From contig JAUIMM010000015.1 of NCBI GenBank assembly GCA_031769625.1, positions 24,423,001-24,487,000 of the forward strand: DNA of 64,000 nt. The letters run 5' to 3'. Below, piece after piece: positions 56,825 through 64,000 of the stretch. Origin of the DNA: Taudactylus pleione. Lineage: Eukaryota > Chordata > Amphibia > Anura > Myobatrachidae. The notes under the pieces were generated by a model that was not told the origin of the DNA, ran no database searches, and saw only the letters and a program-made list of their open reading frames with translations. Each line of letters opens with the position of its first letter. Within the stretch, counting starts at the first letter, position 1. Position numbers and translations under genes: made by a program.

Positions 56825-56835
56825 CCTTATATAGG
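56825..56835 (-). promoter_or_regulatory. TATA box of hAT copy I
   Basis: Minus strand CCTATATAAGG, about 160 bp inside the 5' terminus. The conserved CACTCGGCTGTGGACAGTGA lies about 35-50 bp downstream, where transcription would begin. Copy C lacks this TATA in otherwise matching sequence. Confidence 0.6.
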
Positions 56836-56956
56836 ATCCAAAACCCGCGAGACTCGGAAGGCGGGATGATGACGTTTTGCCTCGATTTCAGATCCGAGTC
56901 AGGCGGGAAAAGTCGAGCCTGACTCGGATCGGACTCGGATCGGGGGGGCTCGGGGG

Positions 56957-56981
56957 GGTTCGGATTTCAGAAATCCGAACC
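56957..56981. repeat. 25-nt subterminal palindrome of copy I
   Basis: Perfect 12-nt arms GGTTCGGATTTC and GAAATCCGAACC about one base, 12 bp from the terminus. Present only at the 5' end of the element, not the 3' end. Confidence 0.7.
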
Positions 56982-57228
56982 CGCTCACCCCTAACATATA
57001 CTATATGATAAACCAGACTTCAAAAGAAACTCTGTCATAAATCATATCAGAATATTCTCCTTCACGCAGAAGGACTGAGGGCCAAAGAAAAATGTCAGGA
57101 ACCCATCTAATATGCAGATCTCCCTTATCTCATCAGTCAGACATGTTCTGCATGGACTTGCTCAGATCTACATTTTAGGGTGGTTCTAGGAAACACAGAA
57201 TCAGAGTGATGAGAGGACCTAGCACTAA

Positions 57229-57627
57229 AGGTCCCCATACATCAGCAATCTGAAAACCACAATTGAACAATTTGAAGATTTATTGCCCGATCTTAGGATT
57301 TCCCAATCGAGCAATCTGCGCCCATACATTACAGATCTTTTTTACTGATTTGCAGATCGATTGCAGCAAACACAGATCGGACAATCTTGAAAGGCCCATC
57401 ATTTTACTAGTAACGGTCTGCAAATCTGTTGATCATGTCCATACACTAGCAATCTACAGCCCCAATCGATCTGTGAAATCCAACATGTTTGAAAATCTGA
57501 TTTAACAATTCCAATTACTTTTTGGTTGCAATCTGCGATCTGTGAAGCCCATCCATTGCAGATTTTTAAACACAATCGATTGCAAATTGCAGAATTGCCA
57601 CAATCGATTGCTGATGTATGGGGGCCT
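57229..57627. mobile_element. Harbinger-like MITE, GGTCCCCATACATCAGCAAT ends, TAA duplication
   Basis: GGTCCCCATACATCAGCAAT pairs with ATTGCTGATGTATGGGGGCC. TAA at 57226-57228 and 57628-57630. The interior has many GATCGATTG-like pieces (CAATCGAT) that could fold further. 399 bp, non-coding. Confidence 0.8.
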
Positions 57628-57977
57628 TAAGTTATGGCTATAGTGTGTGAAATATTAAATAGAAAATTAATTGTTGAGTTCAGGAGTGATTAGCTGACCC
57701 ACACCCCCTTTGAAGTTATTGATGGTGGAGGGCAAAGGAGGATGCAGGCGGGAAATAAAAGTGCATTACCCATTTCCCTTGGGATGGGTCTTTTGAGGTC
57801 TGGTTAAAGTGGGCCACCCACTCATTGTTACGCTAACCTCAGGTGCAAAAGTAATTCCTTTGGATAAATGGTGGTTATGGAGCTAATTTTGGACACTGCA
57901 GTGTCCATGTGTGTGACTTTTGCCAATATCGCTTCTGATGCTTTAATTCATGTGCTTATTCTCAGATTCCCAGTGAC

Positions 57978-58925
57978 AATATGTCAACATTCATCGCGTC
58001 AACATGAGAATGTTGACATGTTTATAATGTAGACACTGACCATGTAGACTTTCATCATCTAAACAGGGGGGAAATATTGACATATTAGAATGCTGACATA
58101 TCATCCCTGATGCCCCAGTGGAGACTTACCTGTGTCTGGGAGCTGAAGAAGCTCCGCTGTGGCTTCCAGGCCCCGGCAGTCATGTGACTGCCAGGGTCAG
58201 ACTTGTGATCCCCCAACAATCTGGTATGTATTCTTCCCCTGTCCCTAACCCTAAGGCCTACCTCTAACCCCCCTTAAGCCCAACCCTAACTTCTCCCTAG
58301 TGCCTAACCCTAGCTCCCCCATCCTGAAGCCTAACACTAACCCTCCCCTCTGCAGCCTAATGGTGCATACACACGGTCAGATTTTTCCTTCAGATATGAA
58401 CGATAACGATTTAAAAATCATTCAGTCGTTCATATCTGAAGGAAAATCGTTCATATCTGACATGGCTGAACGATGGACGATCAACGATGCGCGTTCCCGA
58501 TGGTCAGATAACGATTTCTGACATCTGATGTATTTGCAGTCAGACTTGGACGGTTCCATTCATTTTAATGCAGTCAAAAATCGTTCAATCGTTCAAAACT
58601 TTGGTAAAATCGTTCAAATCGTTCAAATCGTTTAATCGTGCAATCGTTCATCTGACAAATCTGACAAGTCTGACAAATCTGACCGTGTGTATGCTCCATA
58701 ACTCTAATGTCGACATTCTGACAATTTCAACATTTCACATGTTGACATTCTGAGAATTTCACCACATTGTCTTACGACATTTTAATAACATTGACAAGCA
58801 ACATTCCCAGACTATCGACATGAGAAATGTTGACATTGTTAAAATAATTGTTGACAATGTGGTGTTTATATTATGAATGTCGACATTGTAAATGTTGACC
58901 TAATGACTACATTTTATAATCCTAA
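57978..58925. mobile_element. MITE-like element rich in GTTGACAT/GTCGACAT, with CCCTAACCC core
   Basis: Both flanks contain many ATGTTGACAT or ATGTCGACAT motifs in opposite orientation, and the centre (58240-58350) has CCCTAACCCTAA variants. A second MITE is inserted at 58361. Ends are approximate. Confidence 0.5.
58361..58698. mobile_element. Harbinger-like MITE, TGGTGCATACACACGGTCAG ends, TAA duplication
   Basis: TGGTGCATACACACGGTCAG on the left pairs with CTGACCGTGTGTATGCTCCA on the right. TAA at 58358-58360 and 58699-58701. The centre has AATCGTTCAAATCGTT repeats matching ACGATTT in the left half. Nested in the element at 57978-58925. Confidence 0.85.
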
Positions 58926-58929
58926 TTGA

Positions 58930-59425
58930 GATGGGTTTTGTTGTTGTAAATTATAGTGCATCTGTCTGTTATATCTAAAGCTACTTATTAGGGCTTGGCT
59001 GGTGCTCATTGGCCAGTGCTTATATACTTGCCCCCGGCTAACATTTGTCATTCAGCCCATGTAGGAAGTGATACTAGGTTACTTTTAGTAACTATAACGT
59101 CCAGTAAGATATGCAGGAATAGTAATATGTAAATGTATACACAACAGTAATCATAATGTAACTTTAATTGTCCAATGACAGTAATGTGAAGCTGTAGTAC
59201 TCATCATAGGAGTGTCGCCTTGCTTTTTCCTTTCATCCAATACTTGGTCTTGCTATAATCACATGGGATACAGTAAGTGGCCAGGCTGCTATACTCCAAT
59301 GAGTGTAAAATATTTGGTTGATTGTACAAAATTAGACCGGTGCAGCTGGTGTAACTGATGAAGACCGCCTATCAAGAATAAGGCATAAAATGTAGCTCAG
59401 TGCATCCATATTGGGGGCAATATGC
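58930..59425. other. Unique sequence
   Basis: Nothing recognised. Confidence 0.35.
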
Positions 59426-59430
59426 ACTAA

Positions 59431-59838
59431 GGGCCTGATTCAGACACGCTCACTGCCGGAGGCAGCTCGTATGGTCTGATGGGCGTGTTTTTTTTTCTCT
59501 CTCCAGCCTGCTCGGAAAGCTGTGGGTGAAAATCCACAGCTTGTGCGAGCAGCCTGGAGTCCGTCGGGATTATCGCGACCATCGGACTTGCGACGAGACC
59601 CTGTGGTAGGGTCTCGGTTCCCGCAAGCCCGAGTGGACTTCCTGCTCTAAGGGAACGCCTGCGTGTGTGCAGCCACCCCCCATCCCCGCCTACAAAATGG
59701 GGCGAGCTGTCACTCACCATCAACAGCCGCCCCGTCTTGTAGCGAGACCCGTAGTGACTGACGTGGCGCATGCGCAATGGGGGACCATCAACCCACTTTC
59801 AAGCGCTGTGCGCTTGCGAGAGGGTGTGAATCAGGTCC
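59431..59838. mobile_element. Harbinger-like MITE, GGGCCTGATTCAGAC ends, TAA duplication
   Basis: GGGCCTGATTCAGACAC pairs with GTGTGAATCAGGTCC. TAA at 59428-59430 and 59839-59841. GC-rich and hairpin-like inside (GAGACCCTGTGGTAGGGTCTC). Same family as the MITEs at 5250 and 20979. Confidence 0.8.
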
Positions 59839-59841
59839 TAA

Positions 59842-61610
59842 GTTCCATGTTCATAGGAAGTATTCCAAGTTTTAATGATTCATCTGCAATTTCCACCTTG
59901 AAGAAGTCCTTATAATAAAACAACTTTTGAAATTCTCTTATAATTATAATAAAACCATAAAAAATTATTTTATGCCGAAACGTGTCAGTCTACAGTGGTT
60001 AAGGGAAGCATACCGAGAACCAGAGTAAGTACCTGCCATAAAGGAAAGGAGTTCTGATGACTATGATATACAGGTATTTTGAAACATGGATTGGAGTTGG
60101 TCTTTTAAGCTGGAAGTGAATATGATCTTTGATGTGACCTGATAAAAAACATATATTTTTTGTGAGTACAGTAGTTACAAGAATCAAGAATATACATCAA
60201 ACCTGTTGTGACATGCTGCTACACATTGAATGTTTATTTCTCTTTAGTTAAGGTGGAAATTGCAGAGGAATAATCAAAGTTTGGAATATTTCATATGAAC
60301 ATGGAACAGAGTGTATAGTGACTGCAATTTGTATGTGCTTGGTTACATTTAATGCTGAACTGTAATCATTTGCCTCTTTTAAGCCTAAAAGTCCTTCTGT
60401 CCTTTTTTAACAATAGATGCTGAAATACTGCAGCAGAGCCTGTTATCTTGGAGGAGCTTGGAGACTAGCTAAGGCGGCTACGTGAGTAAACAGGGAAAAA
60501 TAAATCATCAATGTAGACTATGTATAGTAAAAGAAAGTTAATAAAAAGGTCAGTTTGTGAAAGAAACATGTTAAGTTCACTAAAACACAGATTTATGCAA
60601 ATTTTGGGCTATAAATAATTCTACTCTATTACAAAGCTTAGCATCTAAATTCCCAAAACGTAATTCCATTATGGATAATTTGTGTGCTCGACAGAGTAAT
60701 AAGGGATAATTTGGTTTACAGAAGAAATCTGTCCCATTTCAGTACCAGCCACAATTTTTACCATCTGCTTAAAAATGCATTATCTCCATGAGACGTTTAT
60801 ACAATATTTATTACTGCCCAGAATGATCTTTGGGTCATAATTTACAAATGGTCATCAGTATTTTAAACCGCCCCCAATCTTTTCTTTGACTCCCCCCCAA
60901 AATGAATTGGGACTTAGGCTTTTGCCTCCCAGACTGTCTCCTGAAGTTGTCAACATAGTATTTGTAACTGTCCAAAATGATGGGTTATAGAGGTTGTGTG
61001 TCCCTGTAGGATAGGAGACCAACTATGTACCGTATAATTCTTTTTAGATTTATGCTCAACAGTATGTACTGAACCTTCTCCACTAATCCCTTTCAGTTCC
61101 TATTTTGTTCCTCTATTTTAGGCATAAATAATACAAAACTATTTCTTTACAGTCTTTACACATTTAGAGACGGTTTCATTTCAAACATTGTTTTTGATTT
61201 TTAATAAAAGTGTACAAAGTGGTATAAAAATCTTTAGAGGCGCACTGTGCAAGAGTGTAAATGTCACTCACAATAATATTGCTCAGTTTATTCTCATTAA
61301 TGGTTTATATTTACCATTTCAGTGTGAGGACACATAGCAATTGTTAGATTGTTCTGTTTTTATTACATTTCTCAGTATGCATCTACAGTAGACTTGCTTT
61401 CCTGTACCATTGAAATACAACATGGAAAAAAAAAGGGGTTCTGTTAAAAGTAGTGGAGGAGACGCGGTCATTGCTGTTTCAGAGCTTTTGAAAAACTTGT
61501 TTTACAGAGTGAAGAAGCCTGATCACCCCTTTGCAAGCAAGATACTGGCCGAAATTTAGTGGTGCCCAGTGAGCAATATCATAATGCTACTTATGATAAA
61601 ATGGTGTAAA
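59842..61610. other. Mostly unique sequence
   Basis: No coding-like frame or terminal repeat was recognised in 1.8 kb. TGCCGAAACGTGTCAGTCTA at about 59973 is a copy of the CGAAACG motif. Confidence 0.35.
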
Positions 61611-61906
61611 AGTGGGATACCAGTCGATTGCATAACAAAAAAAAGATTCACGTTCGGAAGGTCCACACGTTCTGAATGTCAACAGTAAAAAAAAGGTTGA
61701 CATGGCCATTCAGTCGACCATCTTTCTGTAGACATGTATTTAGGTCAATAGTGTAAAATGGTCAACACAGTCAAAAGGTCAACATTCAACATGTCGACAC
61801 TAACATGACGACACATAGTTTTATGTTTTTTAGGGTTAGGTTTAGGCTAGGGGTTAGGCTAAAAAAAAAAAATGTGTTGACATTTAGTTTTGACAATCGA
61901 CATAAA

Positions 61907-62453
61907 TTTACTAAAGTGAGAGTTTCTAGAAGTGGAGATGTTGCCCATAGCAACCAATCAGATTCTAGCTATTATCTTCTAAAAGGTGCTAGTCAGGGTT
62001 GCCTACCCTCCCGATTCGGGCGGGAGCCTCCCGATAAACGGGTGCAGCTCCCGCCCCCCCGGAAAGGCAGGCAAGCCTCCTGCCTGCCGCCGATCCCCCG
62101 TCTCCCCCCTGCAAGTAGCTGTTAAACCCTCGCAGCAGGGGGCGCTGACACAATTCGTGTCATTTTGGCATCGCCCCCTGCTTCACAATGCCTGTTTTTT
62201 CGGCACTGTGTAGCGGGGACAGGGCCAAAATGACGCAATCACGTGGCCCCGGAAACTGCCTTCAGCCCGCCCGGCCACGCCCCCTTTTGCCAGCCACGCC
62301 CCCTGTTCTGCTGATCTGGCTGCTCCCTCCCAGAAGGAGCAGCCAGATAGTCGGCAAGTATGGTGCTAGTTAAATGTTAAGTAGAAACTGATTGGTTGCT
62401 ATGGGCAACATCTCCACTTTTAAAAACTCTCACTTTAGTAAATATACCACTTT
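61907..62453. mobile_element. ATTTACTAAAGTG MITE, middle of the nest
   Basis: AAATTTACTAAAGTGAGAGT on the left pairs with ACTCTCACTTTAGTAAATAT on the right. GTTGCCCATAGCAACCAATC and GATTGGTTGCTATGGGCAAC are mirrored. Same family as 35776 and 36399. It is split by the hAT MITE at 61994. Confidence 0.8.
61994..62362. mobile_element. hAT-type MITE with GTGCTAGT duplication, innermost of the nest
   Basis: Starts CAGGGTTGCCTACC and ends GTCGGCAAGTATG. GTGCTAGT occurs at 61986-61993 and 62363-62370, a perfect 8-bp duplication. GC-rich and non-coding, 369 bp. Confidence 0.85.
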
Positions 62454-62639
62454 GATGTTGTTGACCTTTTAACCCTATCAACATAAATACATGTCTACAG
62501 AATGATGGCCGACCTAATGACCATGTCGACCTTTTTACTGTCAACATCCAGAACCAGTCGACCTTTTGGTATCGACCTTCTGAATGTTGTCCTTTATGCT
62601 GTCGACATCTTAAACCATACCCATAAAACTGAATATTGA

Positions 62640-63915
62640 TTAGCGATCCTTTTAAAATCATGCAGAGGAATGCATCTATCAAAGGGGAGGTGTTGAGGCA
62701 GCCATATTATTTGTAAACCAAGGAGATTGTATATAAAACATCTAGAAGACCAGCAGGTAAAAAATGGGCAGTTTCAATACTGACTTATTTGAAAACAAGG
62801 AGTTACTGTAAGTAAAGGGGCAAAGAGAGTATAATATCCAATCATAATCACTGCATAGTGCACAGTGCTTTTACCCCATTCTTTTCTGTGCTCCGTTGAC
62901 AGTAATTGCTCCACTGACTGCAATGACTGGCCTTTCTCCATAGAAATAATGGATAATTCCTGCTCTGAACAGGCACATCTTTTCTGCATTATATTAAGCA
63001 TTAATGCATATAAAAACAATTCACACTTTTAAAAATAAACAAAATATATTTCCATAGTTGCTTTCAAAGGTTGTTTCTAATTGAAAACAAATGCAGAGGC
63101 AACAAAATCACTTAAGCTATGTTTTTAAGATATTCAAATGCAGCATATGAACATCATTTTCAACATTAAAACATTCTTTATGTGTCTTCACATATGAGCG
63201 TACCATACTGTAGTTCAATATAAAAAAATAAGCAAATACACAAACTGCCTAAGGGGTCAATTTATCATCACTTAAATTATATAAAAGTAGGTGAAAATGT
63301 AAGTGTCAGATCTATTCATCATTCATGTAATGCAGGAGAAATCGCAGATCTCTTCTGGTTACAACTGTGCCTCGATAATTTCCACAATCCACATACTTAA
63401 GTATGGGGATGTAGAAATTATGAAATTCACCAAGATCCTAAAATGCTTTTTTTTCGGAACTTGACTAAGAAACTGTACAACACCCTGAGATGGCATACAG
63501 CCCCCAATAATCTTCAAAGGCTACTGTTTACATGGCAGCCTAGAGCAGTCACACTTTTTTTTATATATGTATTTAACTTTTTTACTTTTATTCTTTATAT
63601 GCAGCTGTGGCTGCTCTTAACTATTTCCTTTACACTTCACTTTTCTTATTATAGCGGTGCCTTGGGGTGGCTTAGCTGGGCTAGTTTGGGGGTGCCCTGC
63701 GCTCTGGATTTGAACCCTAGTATGTTAGGGACCTACCCTACAGAGGATACCCAGATGTGATGGGTAGGCCCATAACCTTGGCCAAGATTATGCCAAAAAT
63801 TTCTATTTTCTCAAAAATTTATTTATTCATATATAATCAGTTAATTTGGAGTTGTGCACTTATATCTCTTTTTGTGTATATATCGATTGTCTCCACAGGT
63901 AGCACCTCCATATAG

Positions 63916-63940
<25 letters not shown>
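62640..63940. other. Unclassified sequence
   Basis: No recognised gene. 63655-63770 (GGTGCCTTGGGGTGGC, TGAACCCTAGTATGTTAGGG) resembles the reverse of 40330-40440 and is probably an interspersed repeat. A TA microsatellite lies at about 63911-63945. Confidence 0.35.
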
Positions 63941-63949
<9 letters not shown>

Positions 63950-64000
63950 TAGAGATGAGTGGTTCAGATTCTGTGGAATTCTGTGGAATCCGAACCGCTC
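63950..64000 (+). mobile_element. 5' end of another TAGAGATG-family hAT, cut by window end
   Basis: TAGAGATGAGTGGTTCAG followed by a palindrome-like GGAATCCGAACC. It matches the start of copies A, B and G. Left flank ATGTATAT (63942-63949) would be the duplication. Confidence 0.75.

Larger units (their letters stand above)
49160..56993 (-). mobile_element. Full-length hAT element copy I, apparently intact
   Basis: Begins TAGGGGTGTGCACCGG and ends GAACCCGCTCACCCCTA. ACATATAC flanks it perfectly at 49152-49159 and 56994-57001. On the minus strand: palindrome (56957-56981), leader with TATA box, simple repeats, a 22-unit array, a continuous 1,037-codon transposase and a 3' end with GTGTTTTG motifs. 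Ends, duplication and gene are all undamaged, which fits a recent insertion. Copy C is a derivative of the same subfamily. Most hAT elements are 2.5-5 kb; the array makes this one long. Confidence 0.95.
61616..62625. mobile_element. Inverted-repeat MITE with GTCGAC motifs, outermost of a three-level nest
   Basis: The left arm (61616-61800) and right arm (62455-62625) are inverted copies: GGTTGACATGGCCATT against AATGACCATGTCGACC, and CTGTAGACATGTATTT against AAATACATGTCTACAG. GGGTTAGGTTTAGGC lies between the arms at about 61837. Ends are approximate. A GGGGTATATTTACTAA-type MITE is inserted within it. Confidence 0.65.

Overview
The window looks like gene-poor vertebrate DNA, most likely from an anuran amphibian with a large genome. 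The evidence is its transposon mix: hAT elements of several kinds, a Tc1-like element with about 1.6 kb between TA duplications, a CR1/L2-type LINE, a solo LTR, and many PIF/Harbinger-like MITEs with 3-bp TAA/TTA duplications. There is no operon structure, no rRNA or tRNA, and no host gene I can name. Species is inference.

The dominant component is one family of hAT elements with TAGGGGTG- or TAGAGATG-type ends. I could place both ends and the 8-bp target duplication by eye for six copies: 418-3986 (GAATTAAC), 5140-7761 (imperfect), 8325-12883 (GTAGAAAT), 13895-20596 (GTTATCAC), 14279-17592 (7 of 8, nested in the previous one) and 45420-45770 (GATATAAG). A seventh, 49160-56993 (ACATATAC), is 7,834 bp and carries an uninterrupted 1,037-codon BED-finger/hAT transposase on the minus strand, so it is the best candidate for an autonomous, recently moved copy. 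Further copies are truncated (37152-40188), broken by other insertions (28809-37130) or run off the window (63950 on).

The members share an unusual architecture. The 5' end has a 25-nt palindrome next to the terminus, then a GC-rich leader with a TATA box, then a long subterminal tandem array, then the transposase, then a 3' end with repeated GTGTTTTG motifs. The array differs among members (about 58-bp, 160-bp and 165-bp units), although the units share a small core. In the copy at 8325-12883 diverged array units lie within the gene itself, leaving transposase fragments as islands.

Layout: 1-417 AT-rich; 418-3986 hAT copy A with an internally inverted segment; 3995-5131 mostly unique; 5140-7761 hAT copy B holding a hairpin MITE and a solo LTR that itself holds a MITE; 8325-12883 hAT copy C; 12892-13886 unique; 13895-20596 hAT copy D holding copy E and a Tc1 element with one premature stop; 20605-28618 mostly unique with MITEs and LINE tails; 28809-37130 old hAT copy F interrupted by an L2-like LINE (30187-33110) and back-to-back Harbinger MITEs; 37152-40188 hAT copy G; 40189-49151 mixed repeats, a mariner fragment, two minisatellites and a 66-bp satellite; 49160-56993 intact hAT copy I; 57002-64000 more MITEs, including a three-level nest at 61616-62625.

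Coordinates given as duplications or terminal repeats were read directly from the sequence. Family assignments rest on motif knowledge and were not searched.
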